From: Streptomyces sp. MMBL 11-1
GTDB taxonomy: Bacteria > Actinomycetota > Actinomycetes > Streptomycetales > Streptomycetaceae
Direction of reading: 5' to 3'
DNA: 64,000 nucleotides
Assembly (NCBI RefSeq): GCF_028622875.1
Contig: NZ_CP117709.1
Coordinates: 4,405,001-4,469,000, forward strand
Position numbers and translations under genes: made by a program. Each line of letters begins with the position of its first letter. Position 1 is the first letter of the stretch. The notes beneath the pieces were generated by a model. The model was given only the letters and a program-made list of their open reading frames with translations. It was not told the origin of the DNA and made no database searches. Positions 16,402 to 26,396 of the stretch are shown here, in pieces.

Positions 16402-17706
16402 ATGGCTGTTCAGACCGTTGCAGGCAGCACCGCTTCTTCTTCCGCCCCGGCCGTCGATCTCGGTCCCGCCGCGGCGCTTTCCTGCCGCGAGTGCGGCGAG
16501 CGTTTCGAGCTCGGCCCCCTCTTCGCCTGCGCGTCCTGTTTCGGGCCGCTGGAAGTGGCCTACGACCTGCCCACCGGCTCCCCGGAGGAGCTGCGGAAGG
16601 CCATCGAGGCCGGCCCGGACAACATCTGGCGTTACGCCCCGCTGCTGCCGGTGCCCGCCGACGTCGCGGAGAAGCCCAACATCAACCCCGGCTTCACCAA
16701 GCTCGTCAAGGCCGACAACCTCGCCCGTGAGCTGGGTGTCACCGGCGGCCTGTACGTGAAGGACGACTCCGGCAACCCGACGCACTCCTTCAAGGACCGC
16801 GTCGTCGCCATCGCCGTCGAGGCCGCCCGCGCCTTCGGCTTCACCACCCTCTCCTGCTCCTCCACGGGCAACCTGGCCGGAGCCGTCGGCGCAGCCGCCG
16901 CCCGGGCCGGACTGCGCTCCTGCGTCTTCATCCCGCACGACCTGGAGCAGGGCAAGGTCGTGATGGCCGCGGTGTACGGCGGTGAGCTGGTCGGCATCGA
17001 GGGCAACTACGACGACGTCAACCGCTTCTGCTCCGAGCTCATCGGCGACCCGCTCGGCGAGGGCTGGGGCTTCGTCAACGTCAACCTGCGCCCGTACTAC
17101 GGCGAGGGCTCCAAGACGCTGGCGTACGAGATCTGCGAGCAGCTCGGCTGGCGGCTGCCCGACCAGATCGTCATCCCGATCGCGTCCGGCTCCCAGCTCA
17201 CGAAGATCGACAAGGGGTTCCAGGAGCTGATCAAGCTCGGCCTCGTCGAGGACAGGCCGTACAAGATCTTCGGCGCCCAGGCCGAGGGCTGCTCCCCGGT
17301 CTCCGCCGCCTTCAAGGCCGGTCACGACGTCGTACGGCCCCAGAAGCCGAACACCATCGCCAAGTCGCTGGCCATCGGCAACCCGGCGGACGGCCCGTAC
17401 GTCCTGGACATCGCCCGCCGCACCGGCGGCGCGGTGGAGGACGTGACCGACGAGCAGGTCGTCGACGCGATCAAGCTGCTGGCGCGCACCGAGGGCATCT
17501 TCGGCGAGACGGCGGGCGGCGTGACGCTCGGCGTGACGAAGAAGCTCATCGAGGCGGGCGTCATCGATCCGGCGCTCACCACCGTCGTCCTGAACACCGG
17601 CGACGGGCTCAAGACGCTGGACGCGGTCTCCGCGACCTCCCAGGCCACGGCGACCATCAAGCCGAGCCTGGACGCGTTCCGCGCCGCGGGCCTCGCCGCC
17701 AACTGA
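16402..17706 (+). CDS. thrC: Threonine synthase
   Basis: 434 aa from ATG 16402, 21 nt after the riboswitch; the longer open frame to 16327 runs through the riboswitch and is not coding. An N-terminal zinc-ribbon-like motif has Cys28, 31, 43 and 46. The PLP lysine is Lys131 in NPTHSFKDR, with CSSTGNLAGA as the phosphate/cofactor loop and IPIASGSQL further on. The enzyme converts O-phosphohomoserine to threonine. A MoaD-like gene follows after 29 nt, an arrangement common in Streptomyces. Confidence 0.95.
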   Translation: MAVQTVAGSTASSSAPAVDLGPAAALSCRECGERFELGPLFACASCFGPLEVAYDLPTGSPEELRKAIEAGPDNIWRYAPLLPVPADVAEKPNINPGFTKLVKADNLARELGVTGGLYVKDDSGNPTHSFKDRVVAIAVEAARAFGFTTLSCSSTGNLAGAVGAAAARAGLRSCVFIPHDLEQGKVVMAAVYGGELVGIEGNYDDVNRFCSELIGDPLGEGWGFVNVNLRPYYGEGSKTLAYEICEQLGWRLPDQIVIPIASGSQLTKIDKGFQELIKLGLVEDRPYKIFGAQAEGCSPVSAAFKAGHDVVRPQKPNTIAKSLAIGNPADGPYVLDIARRTGGAVEDVTDEQVVDAIKLLARTEGIFGETAGGVTLGVTKKLIEAGVIDPALTTVVLNTGDGLKTLDAVSATSQATATIKPSLDAFRAAGLAAN

Positions 17707-17735
17707 TCACCCGAGACTTCAGGAAGGCACCCACC

Positions 17736-18014
17736 ATGAGCGTCAAGGTCCGCATCCCCACCATCCTCCGTACGTACACGGGCGGCCAGGCCGAGGTCCC
17801 GGCGGAGGGCGCCAAGCTCTCCGAGGTCATCGAGTCCCTGGAGAAGGACCACCCGGGCATCGCGGCCCGGGTCCTGGACGACCAGGGCAAGCTCCGCCGC
17901 TTCGTGAACGTGTACGTCAACGACGACGACGTGCGCTTCGAGGGCGGGCTGGACGCGGCCACGCCGGACGGCGCGGGCGTCTCGATCATCCCCGCGGTCG
18001 CCGGCGGCTGCTGA
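17736..18014 (+). CDS. MoaD/ThiS-family sulfur-carrier protein ending in GGC
   Basis: 92 aa with the ubiquitin-like beta-grasp pattern (VKVRIPTILRTYTGG ... FVNVYVNDDDVRF ... DGAGVSIIPAVAGGC). Such carriers are adenylated and thiocarboxylated on a terminal GG. Here one residue, Cys, follows GG, so a protease of the Mec/JAMM type would be needed to free the tail, as known for CysO-like proteins. It probably donates sulfur in cysteine or methionine synthesis, which would fit its place behind a SAM riboswitch. Shares the transcript with thrC. Confidence 0.85.
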   Translation: MSVKVRIPTILRTYTGGQAEVPAEGAKLSEVIESLEKDHPGIAARVLDDQGKLRRFVNVYVNDDDVRFEGGLDAATPDGAGVSIIPAVAGGC

Positions 18015-18063
18015 ACCGCCGGGCCGCCTCCCGGCGGCCCCATCGCACCTCTGTGTGACCACC

Positions 18064-18098
18064 ATTGCCCCCTCCGCGAGAGAAGCGGAGGGGGCAAT
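18064..18098. terminator. Strong terminator after thrC-MoaD
   Basis: Perfect 14-bp stem ATTGCCCCCTCCGC / GCGGAGGGGGCAAT with loop GAGAGAA, 49 nt after the MoaD stop codon. Ends the riboswitch-controlled transcript. Confidence 0.9.
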
Positions 18099-18456
18099 TC
18101 TGCATGGTTGAGCACGGTAGAGTTGGGGAAGCACCGTCCGCTGCTCGTGCCGCCCGCATATGAGAATGCGCCTGGCCCCGATAAGAAGCAGCCAAAGTAC
18201 GTGAACCCTTTGTGGCATAAGTGCCCTTTGTCTGGCCCGACTTGCCCGTAAATCTCTGCAAACCCGCATATTCGCGTGTTCTTCCCTGCCCAGAATTCTC
18301 GTCCGATTGACCTGTTGCAGAGGGCAGTTGGGCGGATACATTCGGCCGCGGTCGACGCGCTGCGGCGCCGCGCACCCTCTCCTGTCGGAGGGTGAGTTCC
18401 GACCCGGGCCCGCGAAGTGCGGTCCCGTGCAAGGGCCAGTAATAGGGGAGTTAGGC
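18099..18456 (+). promoter_or_regulatory. Promoter and long leader region of the cold-shock gene
   Basis: 358 bp without a gene, more AT-rich around 18150-18320 than the flanks. A small stem (GTCGGA...TCCGAC) lies near 18377-18400. Long structured leaders are typical of cold-shock mRNAs, but no promoter boxes can be named with confidence. Confidence 0.4.
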
Positions 18457-18663
18457 ATGGCTCAGGGCACCGTCAAGTGGTTCAACGCGGAGAAGGGGTA
18501 CGGCTTCATCGCGGTCGACGGTGGTGCGGATGTTTTCGTCCACTACAGCGCGATCCAGATGGACGGGTACCGCACCCTCGAAGAGGGTCAGCGAGTTGAA
18601 TTCGAGATCTCGCAGGGCCAGAAGGGGCCCCAGGCCGACATGGTCAAGCTCGCCGTCGGCTGA
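18457..18663 (+). CDS. Cold-shock domain protein (CspA family)
   Basis: 68 aa from ATG 18457 with AGGGGAG 6 nt upstream. Single cold-shock domain with the RNA-binding motifs [12 protein letters not shown] (RNP1) and DVFVHYSAI (RNP2). It binds single-stranded nucleic acid as an RNA chaperone. The longer open frame to 18307 covers the leader and is not coding. The position between thrC-MoaD and groEL matches the core order of Streptomyces chromosomes. Confidence 0.95.
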   Translation: MAQGTVKWFNAEKGYGFIAVDGGADVFVHYSAIQMDGYRTLEEGQRVEFEISQGQKGPQADMVKLAVG

Positions 18664-18701
18664 GCTCGGCGCGGTCGTCCGACGACACTACTCACGCACG
18701 C

Positions 18702-18735
18702 AGGGCCCGGCTCCCGGATCAGGGGACCGGGCCCT
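18702..18735 (+). terminator. Terminator of the cold-shock gene
   Basis: AGGGCCCGG ... CCGGGCCCT with further pairing of CTCCC and GGGGA inside and CACG/CGTG outside, 38 nt after the stop codon. Confidence 0.75.
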
Positions 18736-18740
18736 ACGTG

Positions 18741-18828
18741 CGTCCCGGCGTCGCGGCGTCCCGGCGTCCCGGCGTCCCGGCGTCCCGGCGTCCCGGCGTC
18801 CCGGCGTCCCGGCGTCCCGGTGTCGCGG
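18741..18828. repeat. 8-bp tandem array, 11 units
   Basis: CGTCCCGG repeated eleven times (units 2 and 11 carry CGTCGCGG and TGTCGCGG) between the csp terminator and the groEL promoter. A copy-number-variable simple repeat. No coding frame is supported. Confidence 0.9.
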
Positions 18829-18917
18829 ACCGCGTTCGGCGGGTGCTGACGGCCCCGCCGGGCGGGCGCCGTCATTCACATCCGATGGGCGCCGTTGTCC
18901 ACATCCGGAGAGGGACG

Positions 18918-18980
18918 CTTGCACTCGCAGGGGTCGAGTGCTAATCATTGGCGTTAGCACTCTCCAGGTGAGAGTGACAG
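18918..18980 (+). promoter_or_regulatory. Two CIRCE operators and the groEL promoter
   Basis: CIRCE-1 is CTTGCACTC-N9-GAGTGCTAA (18918-18944). CIRCE-2 is TTAGCACTC-N9-GAGTGACAG (18954-18980), less perfect in its right arm. HrcA binds such sites. A sigma-70-like promoter overlaps CIRCE-1: TTGCAC (18919-18924), 17-bp spacer, TAATCA (18942-18947). Heat-shock repression by HrcA is expected. Confidence 0.92.
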
Positions 18981-19001
18981 AAACTTGGACCGGGCCGGTG
19001 A

Positions 19002-20729
<1,728 letters not shown>

Positions 20730-20789
20730 TCCGCCGCGGAGCCCCGGGCCTCTCCGGGTGCCTCCGGCTGATCGAAGTTCGCGTACGTC

Positions 20790-20831
20790 CCACAGGGGCG
20801 GTACCTCTTCACGGAGGTGCCGCCCCTGTGG
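20790..20831 (+). terminator. groEL terminator
   Basis: CCACAGGGGCGG / CCGCCCCTGTGG, 12-bp perfect stem, with an inner ACCTC/GAGGT pairing. Lies 60 nt after the stop codon. Confidence 0.9.
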
Positions 20832-21032
20832 CGTTTCCCGGCCGACGGGCCGGGGCGTGCGGGGCGGCGCGCACCGCCCGCGTCCGGTCCGACCGGTGGG
20901 CTGGAGTGCGGGCGGGCTTTGCCGTTCTCCCCGCATGCTTGGGCGCGGGGCGGGGGCCGCACGGTCGCGAGCAGGCGGAACCGGCGGATCTGCGTCCCTT
21001 GATGATGGTGACGGCTGACGGAGGGGGTCCGG

Positions 21033-23042
21033 GTGAGCACGGTGGCGGGGACGACGCGAGCGGGCGAGAGCGGGAACGAGGGCGAGGGCGAGGGCGAGGA
21101 GGACAGGGGTGAAGGGGAGGAAACGCTCCGGGAGCCCGTTGAGCAGTCGGCCAGGGGGGATGTGGGGCAGCGGGCCGGGAAGCCTGTTGAGCAGTCGGCC
21201 AGGGGGGCCGTGGGGCAGCGGGCCGGGGAGCCCGTGGAGCCCGGGGAGCCCGTGGAGCCCGTGGAGCGGGAGCAGGCCGGAGATTCCGCCGAGGGCGAGC
21301 CGGGCGCCGGCCCCTCCCCTCTCCGCCTCCTCCTCTCCCGGGTCCGTCCGCACCGCGGCGTTCTCGTCCGCGCGGGCCTGCTCTCGCTCGCCGGATCCGC
21401 GGCGGGTCTCGCGATGCCGCTGATGGCGAAGCACGCGGTCGACGCGTTCGCCGCGGACCGTTCGCCCGCGGGGCCACTCGTCGCACTGACCGCGCTCGTG
21501 CTGGTCGGAGCCTGCCTCTCCGCGTACGGGCGCTACCTCATGTCCCGTACGGGAGAAGGCGTCGTCCTCCGCGCACGTGACCAACTCGTGGGCCGCATCA
21601 TGCGGTTGAAGGTCCCGGCGGTGGACCGGCTGACTCCGGGCGACCTCCAGTCACGGGTGACCAGCGACACGACCCTGCTGCGGACGGTCCTCTCCAGCGG
21701 TCTGGTCGAGTCGTTCAACAGCGTGCTGATGCTGCTGGGGACGATCGGCTTCATGGCGTACATGGACCTGACGCTGCTCGGCGTGACGCTGGTGGTGATC
21801 GTCGGCATCGGCGCCGTGACCTCCCTGCTGATGCCGCGCATCCAGCGGGCCCAGCTCCGCGCCCAGGAGTCCGTGGGCGCGATGGGCGCGGCACTGGACC
21901 GGGTGCTCCAGGCGTTCCGCACGGTCAAGGCGAGCGGGGCGGAGGAGCGGGAGACGGCGGCCGTCGCGGCGGCTGCCCGGCACGCGCACGACCGGGGCGT
22001 CTCGGTGGCGCGGTGGTCGTCGGTCTCCGACGTCACCATGGCGATGTCGATCCAGCTGGCGTTCCTGGCGGTGCTGGGCGTGGGCGGCGCGCGGGTCGCG
22101 TCCGGCTCGCTGGAGATCTCGTCGCTGATCGCGTTCCTGCTCTACCTCTTCTATCTGATGGGCCCGATCGGCGGTCTGGTCGAGGGCTGGACGGGCTTGC
22201 AGAGCGGGCTCGCGGCGGTGCGCAGGATCGACGAGGTCGAGTCGCTGCCCGGCGAACCGGCCGCCGACCCCGGAGCCGTACGGCAGGAGATCCCCGCGAC
22301 TCCGCTCGGCGTCACGTTCCGGGACGTGACGTTCGGCTACGGGGATGAGCGGGCGCCCGCGCACAAGGGGGTGACGTTCGACGTTCCGACCGGCGGTCTG
22401 GTCGCCCTGGTGGGCCCGTCCGGGGCGGGCAAGTCGACGGTGTTCAGCCTGCTGGAACGCTTCTACGACCACGACGGCGGCACGATCACCGTCGCCGGCC
22501 GGGACATCCGGGACTGGCCGCTGGCCGAGCTGCGGGGCTCACTGGCGTACGTGGAACAGGACGCGCCGGTCCTGGCCGGGACGCTGCGGGAGAACCTCCT
22601 CTTCGCCGCCCCGGACGCCGAGGAGAAGGTCCTGACGGAGGCGGTGTCCCGTACCCGCCTGGACTCCCTGGTCGACCGGCTGCCGGAGGGCCTGGACACG
22701 GCGGTGGGCCACCGGGGCGTCACGCTCTCCGGCGGCGAACGCCAGCGGATAGCCATCGCCCGGGCCCTGTTGCGCCGCCCCCGCCTCCTGCTGCTCGACG
22801 AGGTCACCTCGCAGCTGGACGCGGTCAATGAGCAGGCGCTGCGGGACGTGATCCTCGAACTGGCGGCACAGACAACGGTGTTGGTCATCGCGCACCGCCT
22901 CTCCACCGTCCGGCACGCGGACCGCATCGTGGTCCTGGAGGACGGCCGGGTCCGCACGGCGGGCACGCACGAGGAGTTGATCGCCGGGGACGACCTGTAC
23001 CGCGAGCTGGCGACGACGCAGCTCGCGGCAGACGCGCGGTGA
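21033..23042 (+). CDS. ABC exporter, fused permease and ATPase
   Basis: 669 aa from a GTG with AGGGGG upstream. The first about 85 residues are acidic and repetitive (GEGEGEEDRGEG, then repeated PVEQSARG and GEPVEP units). A six-helix exporter membrane domain fills about 95-375. The ATPase has Walker A GPSGAGKST, Q-loop VEQDAPVLAG, signature LSGGERQRIAIARALL, Walker B LLLLDEVTSQLD and switch His IAHRLSTV. As a half-transporter it would act as a homodimer, exporting a lipid, peptide or drug. Downstream genes face the other way, so it is monocistronic. Confidence 0.93.
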   Translation: MSTVAGTTRAGESGNEGEGEGEEDRGEGEETLREPVEQSARGDVGQRAGKPVEQSARGAVGQRAGEPVEPGEPVEPVEREQAGDSAEGEPGAGPSPLRLLLSRVRPHRGVLVRAGLLSLAGSAAGLAMPLMAKHAVDAFAADRSPAGPLVALTALVLVGACLSAYGRYLMSRTGEGVVLRARDQLVGRIMRLKVPAVDRLTPGDLQSRVTSDTTLLRTVLSSGLVESFNSVLMLLGTIGFMAYMDLTLLGVTLVVIVGIGAVTSLLMPRIQRAQLRAQESVGAMGAALDRVLQAFRTVKASGAEERETAAVAAAARHAHDRGVSVARWSSVSDVTMAMSIQLAFLAVLGVGGARVASGSLEISSLIAFLLYLFYLMGPIGGLVEGWTGLQSGLAAVRRIDEVESLPGEPAADPGAVRQEIPATPLGVTFRDVTFGYGDERAPAHKGVTFDVPTGGLVALVGPSGAGKSTVFSLLERFYDHDGGTITVAGRDIRDWPLAELRGSLAYVEQDAPVLAGTLRENLLFAAPDAEEKVLTEAVSRTRLDSLVDRLPEGLDTAVGHRGVTLSGGERQRIAIARALLRRPRLLLLDEVTSQLDAVNEQALRDVILELAAQTTVLVIAHRLSTVRHADRIVVLEDGRVRTAGTHEELIAGDDLYRELATTQLAADAR

Positions 23043-23046
23043 GGCT

Positions 23047-23229
23047 TCAGCGAGCGTGGTTCTTGAGCTCCTCGGTGTCCGGGGTGATGGAGACGGGGTC
23101 GGGGAGCACGGCAGGGTCTCCGTAGTCGTACGAGTGCTGCTGGCGGTAACGGCCCTTGTCGGGCCCGCTGTGGACGACGAGCGTGCCCGACTCGCGGTCG
23201 ATCAAGAGGTACACCGGTATGTCCTCTCG
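23047..23229 (-). pseudogene. C-terminal remnant of a Uma2-family protein
   Basis: A frame of about 60 codons reads REDIPVYLLIDRESGTLVV ... GRYRQQHSYDYGDPAVLPDPVSITPDTEEL. This matches the end of Uma2-type proteins, for example the VPMYLLIDRFD segment of the intact copy at 52776. The N-terminal and catalytic parts are missing. The fragment overlaps, in another frame, the last codons of the winged-helix gene. Confidence 0.5.
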
Positions 23230-24134
23230 GATCGGGGGGTCAGGCCCGCCCGGACCGCGTTCATCCGGTCCCGTACGCCGGTCGGCTGCACGGCCCCCGG
23301 CGGGCCGACCGGCGGCTGCGGGGACGGTCCCCGGCACGGCCGGCAGAGGCCGCCGAGCAGCGCTTCGGGCGCGCCGGGGGCCCCGCACTCACCGCACTCC
23401 AGGGTGCGCAGGACCGTACGGGGGCCGGGCAGGACCCGCTCGGGCGGCAGCTTGTCGCGCAGCCGCCGTTCGACGAGGCGGGCGGCGCAGTGGACGGGCG
23501 ACGGCAGCCCGCCGGTGAGGGCGTGCAGCAGCTCGGCCTCCGTGGCGCCCCGCGCGAACCACTCGCTGACCTGCGGTTCCAGATGTGCGCAGTCGGCGGC
23601 GGACAGCGTCAGCGCGGGGGCGGTCCGGCCGAGCGCCGCCAGCAGGATGAACGCCCGCGAACGGGTCGGCCGCCGGGGCTCGTCCGGCGGGGCGTCACCC
23701 CGGGTGAAGGCGTTCCACCAGTCGTCCTCGCGTGCGGTGCGGGAGAAGAAGGTGCGGGTCACCCAGAGCATGACCTCGTCGGTGATCACGCACTCGCTGC
23801 CGCGCCGCAGATGGCCCGCGTCCTGGAGCCGGTTGAGGGTCGTGCCCAGGGCGCACTGGCCGTAGGGGAGGTGCTTGGCCAGGGTCTTCACGGAGATGTC
23901 GGACCCGTCGGGCAGCCGGTCGATGTAGGCGGCGACGGCGGCGTCGCGGGGGCGGAGGTGGGCGAAGTCCCGGTCGGTGCGGGGGCGTTCGCCGGGGGCG
24001 GAGCGCTTGCCGTAGCCGGGGTTGGCCATGGGGTGGGGGCTTGCGGAGGGGTACGCGGGGGGACTCGCGGCACCGCTCTCGGGCGAGGTCTCGCGCGGGG
24101 CGCGGTGGGCATCACTAAACTGGCTGGCAGCCAT
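23202..24134 (-). CDS. Winged-helix DNA-binding protein of unknown function
   Basis: 310 aa. After a Pro/Ser-rich N-terminus, residues about 60-125 form a winged helix (RDAAVAAYIDRLPDGSDIS, VKTLAKHLPYGQCALGTTL, NRLQDAGHLRRG). A helical region follows, and near the C-terminus is a CGEC...CRPC zinc-knuckle-like motif (LECGECGAPG, GGLCRPCRG). This layout belongs to a common but uncharacterised Streptomyces family. The last about 10 residues are encoded by DNA that in another frame is Uma2-like, so the natural C-terminus may have been altered by the rearrangement. Confidence 0.7.
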   Translation of the reverse strand: MAASQFSDAHRAPRETSPESGAASPPAYPSASPHPMANPGYGKRSAPGERPRTDRDFAHLRPRDAAVAAYIDRLPDGSDISVKTLAKHLPYGQCALGTTLNRLQDAGHLRRGSECVITDEVMLWVTRTFFSRTAREDDWWNAFTRGDAPPDEPRRPTRSRAFILLAALGRTAPALTLSAADCAHLEPQVSEWFARGATEAELLHALTGGLPSPVHCAARLVERRLRDKLPPERVLPGPRTVLRTLECGECGAPGAPEALLGGLCRPCRGPSPQPPVGPPGAVQPTGVRDRMNAVRAGLTPRSERTYRCTS

Positions 24135-24396
24135 GGGGATCGTTTCTTTCTGAGTGCTTCGATCTTCGGTGGTCAGACCCCTGTCGGTGTTGGAGCACCG
24201 GTGGGGGTCGACTTTTTGGTCCAGTTCCTGCGCACGCTAGAGCCTGGCGACCGTGTGTCGCAACTCGATCACAAACTGTCAACTTCGTAGCCAGGGTGGG
24301 TGGGTGGGTCAACTGACCCATCCACCCCATCCTTGTTAAGAGGGCTCGGATCTGACGGCTTGAGCTTCGGGAGGCCGAAGCGGAACGGGGGATGGC

Positions 24397-25155
24397 ATGA
24401 AGGACGGAGAGGGCACGGGTGCGGGCGCGGAGCTGACGGCCCGGTTCGCCGCGGAGGTCGACTGGGCGAAGGTGGTCGATCTCTACATCCCCCTGCCGGA
24501 GGGGCGGTACGGGCCGGACCTGCTGGAGCGGCACTGGTCCCCCGATCTGCTGACGGCCGAGAACGCCCAAGCCATCCTTCACTTCGCGTGCTGCGGCGAC
24601 GGCAGCTCGGTGTCTCCCGCGGCGCCCGAGGTGCTTCCCTTCCTCGTCGAGGCCATCGGGGACCCGGCCGTGAAGGTGCGTCCGCAGATCCTGGAGACGC
24701 TCGTCGTTCTCGCCCGCGCCGGGAACGACGCCCGCACCGCGCCCGTAGCCTGGCCCGCCGCCTGGGATCGGGCGGTCGACGCGCTGCTGCCGCTCCTCGC
24801 CGACGACGTGGAAGGCGACGAGGACATCCGGGTCGGAGTGGCCGCCGTACTCGCATGGGCCATCCACCGGACGGACGACCTCGTCGACCGCTTCCTGGCC
24901 CGGTTCGAGGACGAGCCCGATCTGTCGGTGGCGGAGCAACTCGTGCTGACCGTGGGCGAGCTGGCCGCTCACGCGGTGGAGCGGCGCGAGGACGCCGTCG
25001 CGTGGCTGCGGGAGCGGGCGGCCGACGCCGGGAAGGGCGAGGAGCCCGACATGGACGACGACATCGAGGCGTGGCTCGCCTGGACGGAACAGCACGGGCA
25101 CGATGTCCGGCCGGCCGCGGCCGTCGCGCTGCGCCGTGCCCTCCGACCGCTGTGA
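24397..25155 (+). CDS. Uncharacterised alpha-helical (HEAT-like) protein
   Basis: 252 aa from an ATG with GGGG a few bases upstream. The sequence is almost all helical with regularly spaced hydrophobics and repeated units such as PFLVEAIGDPAVKVRPQILE and LLPLLADDVEGDEDIRVGVA, resembling HEAT-type solenoids. It is acidic and has no signal peptide. I recognise no named family. It probably acts as a protein-binding scaffold. A near-palindrome (TGGGTGGGTCA...TGACCCATCCA) at 24301-24324 lies upstream. Confidence 0.65.
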   Translation: MKDGEGTGAGAELTARFAAEVDWAKVVDLYIPLPEGRYGPDLLERHWSPDLLTAENAQAILHFACCGDGSSVSPAAPEVLPFLVEAIGDPAVKVRPQILETLVVLARAGNDARTAPVAWPAAWDRAVDALLPLLADDVEGDEDIRVGVAAVLAWAIHRTDDLVDRFLARFEDEPDLSVAEQLVLTVGELAAHAVERREDAVAWLRERAADAGKGEEPDMDDDIEAWLAWTEQHGHDVRPAAAVALRRALRPL

Positions 25156-25236
25156 CGGCATGACGCTGTGACGACCGTCACCCGCGATTCCTCCTGGGTA
25201 GTGTCGACCGGATGACCTGCGGCGGGCGTATACCCG

Positions 25237-25764
25237 GTGAAGCGAAAGATCCGGGAGCGACTGTTGACCGTCGAGGAGTTCGAAGAGTTCTACGCCCGGG
25301 CGGCCGCACGTCTCACGGGCCAGCTGTACGTGATGACCGGCGACCTCCAGGAGGCGCAGGACGTCGTGCAGGAGGCGTTCGTCAAGGCGTGGGTCCGGCG
25401 CGGCCGGCTGGACCGCGACGGCAGCCCCGAGGCGTGGATTCGTACGGTCGCCTGGCGGTTGGCGGTGAGCCGTTGGCGCTTCCGGCGGCGTTCGGCGGAC
25501 GCCTGGAGCCGGGGGAGCGGCGCGCCCGGACACGTGGAGCCGCCGGACCCGGGCCATGTGGTCCTGGTCGACGCGCTCCGGGAACTGCCCCCGCAGCAGC
25601 GGCGGACGCTGACCCTGCACTACCTGTGCGACCTCACGGTCGAGCAGATCGCCGGGGAGACCGGGCTTTCCGGCAGCACGATCAAGACGCATCTGGTTCG
25701 CGGACGGGCGGCGCTCGCCCACCGTCTGCGGGACCCCCGCATCGAGGAGGCCCCTGATGTCTGA
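25237..25764 (+). CDS. ECF sigma factor, SigE family
   Basis: 175 aa from GTG 25237. Region 2 is seen in FEEFYARAAARLTGQLYVMT ... AQDVVQEAFVKAWVR (core binding and -10 recognition). Region 4 is seen in LRELPPQQRRTLTLHYLCDL followed by GETGLSGSTIKTHLVRGRAA (-35 helix-turn-helix). It directs RNA polymerase to a small regulon. Its stop overlaps the start of the next gene by 8 nt, and that gene encodes a membrane protein in the usual place of an anti-sigma factor. Confidence 0.9.
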   Translation: MKRKIRERLLTVEEFEEFYARAAARLTGQLYVMTGDLQEAQDVVQEAFVKAWVRRGRLDRDGSPEAWIRTVAWRLAVSRWRFRRRSADAWSRGSGAPGHVEPPDPGHVVLVDALRELPPQQRRTLTLHYLCDLTVEQIAGETGLSGSTIKTHLVRGRAALAHRLRDPRIEEAPDV

Positions 25765-26236
25765 CCCGCGGGATCCGTTGCGGTCCCTGTTCCGGGAGGC
25801 CGGTGAGTTCGGGCAGATCCGCTCCGACGCGGACGACGCGTCGAGCATCACGCGACGAGGGATGCGCGCGCAGCGACGCCGGATGGCCATGGTGGCGGTG
25901 GGTGTGTGCCTGGTCGTCGGCGGGAGCGGCGCGGTAGCGGTGGGCCTGCTGCCGGTCCGGCCGCAGCCGGTCGCCCCGGCCACCGTCCCGTCGCCCAGCT
26001 ACCCGTCGCCCGTGCCGTCGGACCGGCTGCCGACGCAGCCACCGTCCCTGCCGCCGACGCCGAGCACCACGCTGCCGGGGAGCGGGTCCACCGGGCCGGG
26101 CGGAGCGCCGACAGGTATGCGTACGAGTACGGGTGAGGGCACGGGCACGAGCAGGGAGACGGGCCCGGATACGACGCGGCTGCCACCCACGTCCACGCCG
26201 TCGGCGACGACCGATGGGACGACGTCGATGCCCTGA
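25757..26236 (+). CDS. Single-pass membrane protein, putative ECF partner
   Basis: 159 aa. A charged N-terminal cytoplasmic segment of about 45 aa (PLRSLFREAGEFGQIRSDAD) is followed by one membrane helix (MAMVAVGVCLVVGGSGAVAV) and a Pro/Ser/Thr-rich outer tail. It has no zinc-binding anti-sigma motif (HxxxCxxC). Translation is coupled to the sigma gene, so a regulatory role is likely but not shown. Confidence 0.7.
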   Translation: MSDPRDPLRSLFREAGEFGQIRSDADDASSITRRGMRAQRRRMAMVAVGVCLVVGGSGAVAVGLLPVRPQPVAPATVPSPSYPSPVPSDRLPTQPPSLPPTPSTTLPGSGSTGPGGAPTGMRTSTGEGTGTSRETGPDTTRLPPTSTPSATTDGTTSMP

Positions 26237-26396
26237 CACCGACTGACACCGCGCCGCTGCCGTACCCGATCGTCCGGGTCCGTCCGGTTCCATCCGGGTC
26301 CGCCCGGGCCCGATTGTTTCCGTTTCCCGCCCCGGCGACCTCACCGGGCGATCCCGTACGCCTCGACGTATCCGCTCCGCGAGGCGCGCCCGAAAG

